Positions 1-6,592 of a stretch of DNA of 19,841 bases are shown piece after piece. Positions within the stretch are counted from its first letter, which is position 1. Every line of letters starts with the position of its first letter. The notes beneath the pieces were generated by a model that was not told the DNA's origin, did not search any database, and saw only the letters and a program-made list of their open reading frames with translations. The position numbers were made by a program, and so were the translations under genes. Origin of the DNA: Prevotella sp. UBA2809 (GTDB lineage: Bacteria; Bacteroidota; Bacteroidia; Bacteroidales; Bacteroidaceae); NCBI GenBank assembly GCA_002351725.1, contig DEHD01000012.1, positions 64,199-84,039 on the forward strand. Direction: 5' to 3'.

Positions 1-19
1 TTAATTTACGTACTGCCAT
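1..19 (-). CDS. rplB: Ribosomal protein L2, 5' end only (partial)
   Basis: Only the first six codons and one base are in the window, reading MAVRKL on the minus strand. That is the usual L2 N-terminus in Bacteroidota, and L2 is the expected gene after L23 in the S10 operon. L2 is a 23S rRNA-binding protein of the large subunit needed for subunit joining and the peptidyl transferase region. The start lies 5 nt past the L23 stop, so translation is probably coupled to rplW. No Shine-Dalgarno-like sequence is visible in the end of rplW. The call rests on six residues plus position in the operon. Confidence 0.88.
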
Positions 20-24
20 TTTTA

Positions 25-372
25 TTACTGAATATTGCTATAAAAATCAATTACATCGCCCTCCTTAAGAGTAACGATTGCCTTCTTGAACGCGTTCTTC
101 TGACCCTTGATCAGACCAGCCTTAGTGTAGCGTGAGCTACGCTTGCCGGCGTAACGAACTGTGTTCACGTCGATTACTGTAACATTGTACAGGCTCTCAA
201 CCTCATTCTTAATCTCAAGCTTATTAGCCTCAGGACGAACGATGAAACCATACTTGGCCTCAGCCTTCTTGGTACGCTCCTCGCCCTTTACCTTATAAGT
301 TTTTTCTACAGAAGACTTGTCTGTAATCTTGGTCATCTTCTCAGTGACCATAGGTTTAATGATAAATGCCAT
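25..372 (-). CDS. rplW: 50S ribosomal protein L23
   Basis: L23 binds 23S rRNA beside the polypeptide exit and is a docking site for trigger factor and SRP. The 115-residue product has the family N-terminus (IIKPMVTEKM) and the rRNA-binding stretch YAGKRSSRYTKAG at about residues 74-86. Bacteroidota L23 is usually about 96-97 residues. The extra length is a charged, Lys/Glu-rich segment at roughly residues 20-40, between the first helix and the conserved KYGFIVRPEANK strand. The start is supported by a strong AGGAGG (382-387), 9 nt before the ATG, which is exceptional in this phylum. The gene lies 16 nt after rplD in the split S10 operon. Confidence 0.97.
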   Translation of the reverse strand: MAFIIKPMVTEKMTKITDKSSVEKTYKVKGEERTKKAEAKYGFIVRPEANKLEIKNEVESLYNVTVIDVNTVRYAGKRSSRYTKAGLIKGQKNAFKKAIVTLKEGDVIDFYSNIQ

Positions 373-381
373 ATCCTTAGT

Positions 382-387
382 CCTCCT
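382..387 (-). promoter_or_regulatory. Strong Shine-Dalgarno for rplW
   Basis: On the minus strand AGGAGG lies 9 nt before the L23 ATG, immediately after the L4 stop. Bacteroidota genes normally lack such a site, and the other ribosomal genes in this window do too (most have only A/T-rich leaders). It fixes the L23 start. Confidence 0.7.
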
Positions 388-388
388 T

Positions 389-1018
389 TTACTTGTTTAA
401 GATACTGTCGATAGTCTCCAGAGACTTCTCAGTGATTACCAGGACATCAGCGTTCAGCACCTTATAGGTGTTAACCAGTGAAGCCTCCATAACCTCTGCG
501 TTCTGCAGATTACGAGCCGACATGTATACATTGTTATTAGTCTCTGACATTACGAAGAGGCTCTTCTTGCCATCTACCTTCAGGTTCTTTGCAATGTTTA
601 CAAACTCCTTAGTCTTTGGAGCCTCGAGAGTGAAATCCTCTACAACAACGATTGCATTCTCCTGAGCCTTGTATGACAGGGCTGACTTACGGGCAAGTGC
701 CTTAACCTTCTTATTCAGCTTGAAGCTATAGTCACGAGGTGTAGGACCAAACACACGACCACCACCACGCAGCAGAGGTGAGTTGATATCTCCATGACGG
801 GCACCGCCGCCACCCTTCTGACGTCCAAGCTTACGAGTAGAACCAGAGATTTCGCTTCTCTCCTTAGACTTAGCTGTACCCTGACGCTGGTTAGCGAGAT
901 ACTGCTTTACGTCCAGATAAAGAACGTGGTCATTTGGTTCAATGCCGAAGATAGCCTCGTTCAGAGTTACCTTACGTCCGGTCTCCTGACCTTTGATATT
1001 CAATACGCTAACTTCCAT
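389..1018 (-). CDS. rplD: 50S ribosomal protein L4
   Basis: L4 is an early assembly protein of the large subunit. Its extended loop lines the exit tunnel, and in E. coli it represses its own S10 operon. The 209-residue product shows the loop signature at about residues 62-92, including GRQKGGGGARHG and SPLLRGGGRVFGP. The lysine equivalent to the E. coli macrolide-site Lys63 is kept (Lys68, in RQKG). The family TG of KGTG is replaced by GG. The start is 1 nt from the L3 stop, so translational coupling is likely. If the operon is autoregulated as in gammaproteobacteria, L4 is the natural candidate to act on the leader upstream of rplC; that is inference. Confidence 0.98.
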   Translation of the reverse strand: MEVSVLNIKGQETGRKVTLNEAIFGIEPNDHVLYLDVKQYLANQRQGTAKSKERSEISGSTRKLGRQKGGGGARHGDINSPLLRGGGRVFGPTPRDYSFKLNKKVKALARKSALSYKAQENAIVVVEDFTLEAPKTKEFVNIAKNLKVDGKKSLFVMSETNNNVYMSARNLQNAEVMEASLVNTYKVLNADVLVITEKSLETIDSILNK

Positions 1019-1019
1019 C

Positions 1020-1634
1020 TTACTTGTTGATTATTACAGTTGAACCATTATAACCAGCGCAGCTACCCTTAACAAGAATAAGGTTGTGCTCTGGGATTAC
1101 CTTTAACACTTTGAGGTTCTGAGTAGTAACTCTGTCGCCTCCCATCTGGCCGCCCATGCGCATTCCCTTGAATACCTTGGCGGGATAAGAACAAGCACCG
1201 ATAGAACCCGGCTTACGCAGACGGTCGTCCTGACCGTGAGTAGCCTGGCCTACACCACCAAAACCATGACGCTTCACAACGCCCTGGAATCCTTTACCCT
1301 TTGATGTACCAACAACGTCAACAAACTCGGCACCCTCGAAGATGTCGACTGTAACGGTGTCACCGAGATTGAGCTCGGTATCAAACTTGAACTCGGCCAA
1401 GTGGGCCTTTGGTGTCGTGTTAGCCTTCTTGAAGATACCCATCATTGCTTTTGTGGTATTCTTCTCCTTCTTCTCTCCGAAGGCGAGCTGAACAGCCTCA
1501 TAGCCATCCTTCTCAACAGACTTAACCTGAGTTACAACACAAGGACCAGCTTCGATAACAGTGCACGGTACATTTTTACCGTCGGCACTGAAAACGGATG
1601 TCATTCCGATTTTTCTTCCAATTAATCCTGGCAT
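1020..1634 (-). CDS. rplC: 50S ribosomal protein L3
   Basis: L3 is an assembly-initiating protein whose long loop reaches the peptidyl transferase centre. The 204-residue product begins MPGLIGRKIGMT. It carries the conserved core GKGFQGVVKRHGF (113-125), THG (132-134), RKPGSIGACSYPAKVFKGMR (140-159) and GQMGGDRVT (162-170). Gln163 matches the glutamine that PrmB methylates in E. coli (Gln150). The length is normal. It is the first gene of this transcription unit and is preceded by a promoter and a structured leader. In most bacteria rpsJ comes directly before it; here rpsJ is about 5 kb away behind its own terminator. Confidence 0.98.
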   Translation of the reverse strand: MPGLIGRKIGMTSVFSADGKNVPCTVIEAGPCVVTQVKSVEKDGYEAVQLAFGEKKEKNTTKAMMGIFKKANTTPKAHLAEFKFDTELNLGDTVTVDIFEGAEFVDVVGTSKGKGFQGVVKRHGFGGVGQATHGQDDRLRKPGSIGACSYPAKVFKGMRMGGQMGGDRVTTQNLKVLKVIPEHNLILVKGSCAGYNGSTVIINK

Positions 1635-1822
1635 TTCAGTTTAAAAATTAATAATGTTTATAAAATATATAATAAATGTTCCTTTTTAAGTGGTTCTCGC
1701 AACTTCCGCGCGCATAAAACACCCACTTAAAAAGGAACTTCAACTACTTCGTTTTCGAAGGCTAAGTTGCTATTTATCAGGGCATTGATAGCTCCACGGC
1801 CAGCGCAATACTCACTTTTGCG
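1635..1822 (-). promoter_or_regulatory. Structured 5' leader of the rplC-rplD-rplW-rplB operon
   Basis: About 188 nt separate the predicted transcription start from the L3 ATG. In transcript order it shows three elements. First is a small hairpin TATCA/TGATA (about 1773-1788). Second is a two-part hairpin, CAACT/AGTTG enclosing CTTCG-AAAA-CGAAG (1741-1769). Third is a perfect 16-bp stem, GTTCCTTTTTAAGTGG with its complement (1723-1738 and 1678-1693), around a 29-nt loop. A 7-nt segment of the second hairpin (GCAACTT, 1764-1770) is perfectly complementary to AAGTTGC in the loop of the third (1699-1705), so alternative pairing or a pseudoknot is possible. No U-run follows the 16-bp stem, so it does not read as a simple terminator. 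A role in autoregulation, perhaps by L4, is inference. Confidence 0.6.
1678..1738. repeat. Perfect 16-bp inverted repeat in the rplC leader
   Basis: The arms are 1678-1693 and 1723-1738, identical as reverse complements over 16 bp, with a 29-bp GC-richer loop containing GCGCGC. It stands out from the surrounding A/T-rich sequence and lies 44 nt upstream of the L3 start. Confidence 0.85.
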
Positions 1823-1826
1823 GGTG

Positions 1827-1858
1827 CAAAGGTACTAATATATTATAATATACACAAA
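1827..1858 (-). promoter_or_regulatory. Bacteroidota-type promoter for rplC operon
   Basis: On the minus strand TTTG (1855-1858) is followed after 20 nt by TACCTTTG (1827-1834), matching the Bacteroidota primary-sigma consensus TTTG-N19-21-TAnnTTTG. Transcription should start near 1820-1822. The block GTACCTTTGCA followed by CCCG also occurs at the rpsL promoter, which supports both. Confidence 0.8.
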
Positions 1859-1872
1859 TATATTTAATCCCC

Positions 1873-1885
1873 AAAAGCAGCTTTT
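1873..1885. repeat. Short palindrome in divergent promoter region
   Basis: AAAAGC-A-GCTTTT is a perfect 13-bp dyad just upstream of the rplC -33 box and about 57 bp upstream of the -7 box of the divergent regulator gene. It could be an operator for the neighbouring winged-helix regulator; nothing else supports that. Confidence 0.3.
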
Positions 1886-1912
1886 AAGTTTTTTTATGTT
1901 TTGATTATTCTT

Positions 1913-1949
1913 TTTGACCATTATATATAGGAAATAATGCGTAACTTTG
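1913..1949 (+). promoter_or_regulatory. Promoter for the membrane-tethered regulator gene
   Basis: TAACTTTG at 1942-1949, followed by CACAC, is a good -7 element 38 nt before the ATG. The only upstream TTTG (1913-1916) is 25 nt away, longer than the usual 19-21 nt, so the -33 part is weak. It is divergent from the rplC promoter within the same 353-bp gap. Confidence 0.5.
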
Positions 1950-1987
1950 CACACAGAATATAATCAATCTGACTAAATAAGTACATT

Positions 1988-2674
1988 ATGAAACAGAAAT
2001 ATTTGGTTTTAGTACTATTATCGTTAATAATTGCATCGAGCGCAACTAGTCTCAGCAGTTATCGCGCAACCGAGCAGATTGTTGAAAACGATCTCAACCA
2101 AGCCCTCAATCAGGCTTTAGCCGAACAACAGAGCTACGTCATTACCCAAGACACTATCCGCACCTTCAACAGTCACCTTCAGATAGCCGAACTACGTGGC
2201 AAGGCAACAATAGCCGTTGATACCAAGGGCCGCCAGTTCAAAGCATACGCCAGTTGCTCACAGGCCACTATTTTTAGTTTGTCCGACCAGCGTCCCACTG
2301 CCATTCTATGGACCATAACACTTCTATGGGCCACATTCTGTGTCTATCGTTTTCGTCAACATACAGGACAGACGTCCAGACCTTTACAATTTGGCGGACT
2401 GAGCTTTGCAGATGACGAAAAGACCTTCTACAATGTCCAAGGTCAACCCATCAAACTCACTCCCATGCAGCAGCAGTTGATGGAGATGTTCTTCACCTCA
2501 AGTAATCACCAGCTTTCTAAGACAGAGATATGTGATACACTATGGCCAAAGAAACCTGATGCAAACGAGACACTATATACACTCATCCGTAGACTTAAGC
2601 CTGTAATAGAAAAGAACTCAAACTTGAAGATCGAATCTGATCGCGGCAAAGCCTATCGACTGACACGCATCTAA
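1988..2674 (+). CDS. Membrane-tethered OmpR/PhoB-type winged-helix regulator
   Basis: The 228-residue protein has a hydrophobic N-terminal segment (about 4-20). A polar region of about 80 residues follows (25-102), probably periplasmic, with one cysteine (Cys90). A second membrane span (about 104-121, rich in Trp/Leu/Phe) leads into a cytoplasmic C-terminal domain (about 133-228). That domain reads as a trans_reg_C winged helix: QPIKLTPMQQQLMEMF, LSKTEICDTLWP, NETLYTLIRRLKPVIEK and the final wing IESDRGKAYRLTRI. There is no receiver domain or histidine kinase, so it looks like a one-component transmembrane regulator. It resembles ToxR/CadC in principle, but with the DNA-binding domain at the C-terminus. 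The signal and targets are not evident. The GNAT gene follows 20 nt later and is probably cotranscribed. Confidence 0.8.
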   Translation: MKQKYLVLVLLSLIIASSATSLSSYRATEQIVENDLNQALNQALAEQQSYVITQDTIRTFNSHLQIAELRGKATIAVDTKGRQFKAYASCSQATIFSLSDQRPTAILWTITLLWATFCVYRFRQHTGQTSRPLQFGGLSFADDEKTFYNVQGQPIKLTPMQQQLMEMFFTSSNHQLSKTEICDTLWPKKPDANETLYTLIRRLKPVIEKNSNLKIESDRGKAYRLTRI

Positions 2675-2694
2675 CCAAACAATACTTTTATTAT

Positions 2695-3156
2695 ATGACT
2701 AGAAGAGCAAATAAAAACGACATAAAGCGTATTATCGAGTTGTTGCATCAGGTAAATATGGTGCACCATGTGATTCGTCCAGACCTGTTTAAGCCAAACA
2801 CAACAAAATACGATGAGCAGGAGTTGGAGACTTTGTTATACGATGACAGTAAGCCCATCTTCGTATATGACGATGGAGAAGTGCAAGGATACGCTTTCTG
2901 CCAGATAACAGAAGTAAAAGACCACAAACTGCTGGAAAACGTGAAGACGCTTTATATTGACGACATCTGCGTTGACGAGCATGCTCGTGGCAAACACATA
3001 GGAAAAACACTGTATAAACACGTACTCAACTATGCGCGATCCATACAGTGCCATCACATCACACTGAATGTTTGGGAAGGTAATAACCCTGCTATAAGTT
3101 TCTACAAGAACATGGGAATGCAGGTGCAGAAAACCACAATGGAAACCATATTGTAA
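2695..3156 (+). CDS. GNAT-family N-acetyltransferase
   Basis: The 153-residue protein has the GNAT fold signatures. Motif A is IDDICVDEHARGKHIGKTLY (88-107), with the acetyl-CoA pyrophosphate loop Arg98-Gly-Lys-His-Ile-Gly103. Motif B is LNVWEGNNPAISFYKNMGM (124-142). It should transfer an acetyl group from acetyl-CoA to an amine; the substrate cannot be read from the sequence. RimI-like acetylation of a ribosomal protein is tempting given the location but unsupported, because the neighbours across both junctions belong to other transcription units. The gene is 20 nt after the tethered regulator. Its TAA directly abuts the stop of the opposing TPR gene. Confidence 0.9.
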   Translation: MTRRANKNDIKRIIELLHQVNMVHHVIRPDLFKPNTTKYDEQELETLLYDDSKPIFVYDDGEVQGYAFCQITEVKDHKLLENVKTLYIDDICVDEHARGKHIGKTLYKHVLNYARSIQCHHITLNVWEGNNPAISFYKNMGMQVQKTTMETIL

Positions 3157-4260
3157 TTATTTACGCTTAGGCTTAGCTTTCGAACCGAAATTTGTTGTGC
3201 GTAGAAGCTTTTCAGATTTCTCTATCATATCCTTGAGCTGTGGAGTAGGATTCTCTTCCTTGCGGGCCACCTGCAGGAATCTCTCAAGATATGCCTTTGA
3301 CTGCTGGCTATCATCAAGGAAATAGTAGTATGCACTAGCTATATTATAATAGGTAGCAACCGAACCTGGGTTATACTCCAAGTGACGTTTCCAGGCCTCA
3401 ACAGCTTTAGCATACTGCTTGGTTAGATAATATGCTTCGCCCTGGGACAGAGTAATAGCCTTCATCACCGCTGTATCTGGTTTCTGAATCTCTAAAGCAA
3501 GGTCGAGATAACCAAGTCCCTCGTCGTAACTATGCAAATCGTTACATACGATACCCAGGCGATAGGCACAGCCAAAGTGTTGCATACCGCTCTTTACCAT
3601 TGCCAGTTGCAGATACTTATAAGCACGATTCAAGTCTTGATTCTGCGCAAAACACATACCTGCCGAGTATATCGTATTGAAGGTGGAATCATCTTGTTCC
3701 ATTAATTGTTCATACCAGATGGATGCTGCAATAAAGTCGCGTTTCAAGAAGTATGCATCAGCAATAGCACGATTCACCATGATGTTATTAAGATCCTTCA
3801 AACTATAATTCAACCCATACGTCAGTCCCTTCTCGGGTTGGTTCTTCTGAGCCAAGGCAAGCGTCAGCCCTGCCACAATCTCGCCATCCATTGGATAACG
3901 TTCCACCAATTGAGTTGCCCAATAGATATAAGAATCGAGGTCACCTTGTTTCTGATAACTAAGAGCTAACTGCCGGAAAGACTCATGCGAGAGCGAATCC
4001 TCAGGCACATTTTTCAAGAGTTCGGCGGCACGGCCATAGTTTGCTCGTTTGTAATAGCAATCGGCCAACTTCAGACGCACATCACGATTGTCCACCATCT
4101 TATATGCCTGCCGGAAATACTTCAGCGCCTCGAATGTATTAAATTCCCGCATACAGCTGTCACCAGCCTGCATACATATTTTGAGAGAATCAACACTCTC
4201 GCCTCTGGCGGGAGAGACCGCCAGAAGAGCGAGAGTGATAAAAGATAGTATTAGTTTCAT
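3157..4260 (-). CDS. Secreted tetratricopeptide-repeat protein
   Basis: The 367-residue protein starts with a Sec-type signal peptide (about residues 1-20, hydrophobic core LILSFITLALLAV). There is no lipobox cysteine, so it is probably periplasmic. The rest is helical repeats with TPR spacing, clearest at about 43-75, 95-125, 163-190, 197-222, 232-260 and 272-335. Examples are AIADAYFLKRDFIAASIWYE and GEAYYLTKQYAKAVEAW. The C-terminus is basic (KAKPKRK). TPR domains scaffold protein contacts; no catalytic domain is visible. It is 19 nt downstream of the M56/TonB gene and third in the operon, so it probably works with that membrane protein, for example as a periplasmic partner. That function is inference. 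Confidence 0.85.
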   Translation of the reverse strand: MKLILSFITLALLAVSPARGESVDSLKICMQAGDSCMREFNTFEALKYFRQAYKMVDNRDVRLKLADCYYKRANYGRAAELLKNVPEDSLSHESFRQLALSYQKQGDLDSYIYWATQLVERYPMDGEIVAGLTLALAQKNQPEKGLTYGLNYSLKDLNNIMVNRAIADAYFLKRDFIAASIWYEQLMEQDDSTFNTIYSAGMCFAQNQDLNRAYKYLQLAMVKSGMQHFGCAYRLGIVCNDLHSYDEGLGYLDLALEIQKPDTAVMKAITLSQGEAYYLTKQYAKAVEAWKRHLEYNPGSVATYYNIASAYYYFLDDSQQSKAYLERFLQVARKEENPTPQLKDMIEKSEKLLRTTNFGSKAKPKRK

Positions 4261-4279
4261 TATTATTTAAGAGAGAGTA

Positions 4280-6142
4280 TTATTTCTTCTTTGTATGGAT
4301 TACTACCACGCCATTCTTTGCCTTTTCACCATATTTCTCAATGGCAGCCTTATCCTTCAGTATTTCCATACCAGATATGTTGTCAGGATTGATACCTCTT
4401 ACTTTTTCATAATCCATGGTCACACCATCAACTACAAAAAGTGGACGCTTTGCAGAAGCTGCATCATCTTGTTTTCCAAAACCTACAACAACCATCTCAC
4501 CCAAAACATTGGCTCCCTTACCGAGTTCCGACTTCGCATCACCAATATTGGAATCTTTGCCCTGGAGTCTGAATGTAACAGGCACGGTGTACTTCACACG
4601 CACAGCCTCACCATTCTGCATACCAGGTGTCCAATTCGGCATTGAATTAATAACACGGAGAGCTTCTGCATCGAGAGCAGGATGAATGGACTTAACAACT
4701 TTAGCATTAGATATCTCACCATCCTTTTCAACTACAAAAGTAACTATAACACGCCCCTGAACATCATTATTCTCTGCCTCAGCAGGATATTTTACATTCT
4801 TAGAAAGGAACTCGAAGAGTTTTCCAGTACCACCAGGGAACTGAGGCATCTTTTCTACCACATCGTATGGCTTACTAGGATCGACACCTTCCTTTCTCAA
4901 CATAATCTTGTAGTCGTTTCTCTCCGAGAATGTTTTGCTTACACCGATAGTAAACGGTTCAAAGCCCATGTAAATTGCTTCGATACGATCACCTGCAGTC
5001 ACTTCCAGGCGGAAGTTACCATCCATATCAGTAACGGTGCCCTTCTTTGAGCCTGCAATCTTTACTATTGCACCAATAATTGGCGTCTTCTGAGCAGCAG
5101 AACCATCATAGACAGTACCACTAATAGTAAACTTCTCTAAGTCAGCAGGCAGAGCATCTTCAGCTTTAGCATTGTCAGCCTTTTCAACAACAATTGTTTT
5201 ACCTGCCCCAAGGTTGATAGTACCAGCCTTGTTTCCTTTCTTTACAGGAGTCTGTGGTTCATTGTAAACATAATCGGTTACAGTTTCAGCATTCACAGCC
5301 AATGTAATAGCTACTATTGGCAGAAGTGCCAACAATTTCAAGAGGCTGCGACGGGGGGATTGAGTATGTAACATCATATTAATTCGGTTTTTTAGGGTAC
5401 TATGACTAATACCGTTAGCAAGGGAGTACCCACCAATGCTCGCGGCTTTTGTGATTAACAGGTATTGATATTGACGTGCATTGATCCCTTTTGAGAGTAC
5501 TACACCGTCGGCCTCATATTCGTGAATGGCACGCAGATCGCTGCGAAGCATCCAAATGGCGGGATTGAACCACTGGAGGGAGGTGAGAGTATCAACGAGG
5601 AGCAAGTCCCACGAATGGTGAAGACGGATGTGACCTCGTTCATGAGTCAGGATCGCAGAATTGCGTTCTTCGTAATCACTGCGATTCATCACTATAAAAA
5701 TCATCCAACTGAATGGAGCCATATCAGCATTACCGGTCACACAGATAATGGTGCCATCATCCTGAGGATGCTTTTCGCTTTTACTTATCAGAGATACTAT
5801 CCTGAACAACGACCATAGAGTGTGGCCTAATGTGACCAACATACCTATTACAAAGAGTATAGGTAACAGAATTTGCCAAAATGGGGTCTGCGGCTCCTGA
5901 AGCGGTACATCAGCAACATAGACATCTAAATCATCCAATGTAATCTGAGGCATCTCCATTGTAACCGTCTCGTGCATGGTGATAACACACAGCGGGAGCA
6001 AAAAAGAGGCCACAGCGGTGAGCAAAAGCACTATACGGTTGACACGATGGAACGTTTCGCGAGACAAAAACAGGCGGTAGAACATGTAGAATACTGCCAA
6101 CAGCACTGCCACCTTAAGGTCGTAGGTCAGGAATTCAATCAT
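4280..6142 (-). CDS. BlaR1-like M56 metallopeptidase with TonB C-terminal and plug-like domains
   Basis: The 620-residue protein begins like BlaR1/MecR1. Membrane spans lie at about 9-26, 36-56 and 88-112. A cytoplasmic zinc peptidase domain has HERGH at 167-171 (the HExxH motif) and HEYEADG at 207-213, the likely third ligand. A fourth span is at about 268-283. The penicillin-binding sensor of staphylococcal BlaR1 is absent. Instead the outer part has a CarboxypepD_reg-like domain (about 337-416), a TonB C-terminal domain (about 425-527, with KYPAEA and TPGMQNGEAVRVKYTVPVTF), and a short SusC-plug-like segment (about 546-620, with EMVVVGFGKQ, PLFVVDGV, EILKDKAAIEKYG and NGVVVI). It overlaps the BlaI-type gene by 8 nt (ATGATTGA), so the pair is probably a signal-activated protease and its repressor. 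What it senses is unknown. Confidence 0.88.
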   Translation of the reverse strand: MIEFLTYDLKVAVLLAVFYMFYRLFLSRETFHRVNRIVLLLTAVASFLLPLCVITMHETVTMEMPQITLDDLDVYVADVPLQEPQTPFWQILLPILFVIGMLVTLGHTLWSLFRIVSLISKSEKHPQDDGTIICVTGNADMAPFSWMIFIVMNRSDYEERNSAILTHERGHIRLHHSWDLLLVDTLTSLQWFNPAIWMLRSDLRAIHEYEADGVVLSKGINARQYQYLLITKAASIGGYSLANGISHSTLKNRINMMLHTQSPRRSLLKLLALLPIVAITLAVNAETVTDYVYNEPQTPVKKGNKAGTINLGAGKTIVVEKADNAKAEDALPADLEKFTISGTVYDGSAAQKTPIIGAIVKIAGSKKGTVTDMDGNFRLEVTAGDRIEAIYMGFEPFTIGVSKTFSERNDYKIMLRKEGVDPSKPYDVVEKMPQFPGGTGKLFEFLSKNVKYPAEAENNDVQGRVIVTFVVEKDGEISNAKVVKSIHPALDAEALRVINSMPNWTPGMQNGEAVRVKYTVPVTFRLQGKDSNIGDAKSELGKGANVLGEMVVVGFGKQDDAASAKRPLFVVDGVTMDYEKVRGINPDNISGMEILKDKAAIEKYGEKAKNGVVVIHTKKK

Positions 6143-6497
6143 TGTTGCTTTCTATTTGGTCTATCAGTTCTTTAAGTTCTTCTACAGAGATCTTCTCTTC
6201 CTTGACGAAGGATGATACAGCCGAGAGGTAAGAGTTGTTGAAATAATTCTTGATAACGCCGGCAATTGACTTACGCCCGTACTCTGCCTCAGTGATAAGA
6301 GGAAAATACTGATAGGTGTTACCAAACTGCTTATGATCAAGAAATCCTTCCTTCTCAAGTATACGTACCATAGTAGACAAAGTATTGAAATGCGGGCGTG
6401 GCTCGTCGTAGTACTCTAAGAGTTCCTTAACGAACATTGGTCCATGCTGCCAATACAAGTCCATTATCTCCTTTTCCTTGTTAGTCAACTTTTTCAT
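6135..6497 (-). CDS. BlaI/MecI/CopY-family transcriptional repressor
   Basis: The 120-residue product fits the usual BlaI length. The N-terminal winged helix runs from KLTNKEKEIMDLYW through VKELLEYY to HFNTLSTMVRILEKEGFLDH (36-55), with wing GNTYQYFPL. The C-terminal dimerisation helices span about 70-118. In S. aureus BlaI the partner protease cuts between Asn101 and Phe102; the aligned site here reads Ser96-Phe97 in SAVSSFVKEE. An in-frame TTG at 6527 would add ten residues before the family start, but the ATG at 6497 matches homologues and is preferred. It is first in a three-gene operon and overlaps the M56 gene. It probably represses its own promoter, where AACTA/TAGTT dyads cluster. 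Confidence 0.92.
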   Translation of the reverse strand: MKKLTNKEKEIMDLYWQHGPMFVKELLEYYDEPRPHFNTLSTMVRILEKEGFLDHKQFGNTYQYFPLITEAEYGRKSIAGVIKNYFNNSYLSAVSSFVKEEKISVEELKELIDQIESNND

Positions 6498-6560
6498 TTT
6501 TACTACAGTTTGTTTTAAATATCGCAATCAATTTGCACGTCGTTAATCAATATCTGAGCG

Positions 6561-6592
6561 CAAAGTAACTAAAACTTTTCGTTATTAACAAC
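6561..6592 (-). promoter_or_regulatory. Promoter of the BlaI-M56-TPR operon
   Basis: On the minus strand GTTG (6589-6592) is followed after 20 nt by TTACTTTG (6561-6568), each one base off the Bacteroidota consensus boxes. Transcription would start near 6555, about 58 nt before the ATG. Two of the candidate operator dyads overlap these boxes. Confidence 0.55.

Noticed and set aside
1678..1738. The 16-bp inverted repeat as terminal repeats of a small mobile element
   Set aside because: The arms are only 29 bp apart, there is no coding capacity between them, no target-site duplication, and the position within the rplC leader fits an RNA hairpin better.
4280..6497. A beta-lactam resistance (bla/mec) locus
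   Set aside because: The sensor lacks a penicillin-binding domain and there is no beta-lactamase or PBP gene nearby, so only the signalling architecture is shared.
6498..6527. TTG start giving a 130-residue BlaI-type protein
   Set aside because: The extra ten residues do not belong to the family, and the ATG at 6497 gives the standard N-terminus and length.
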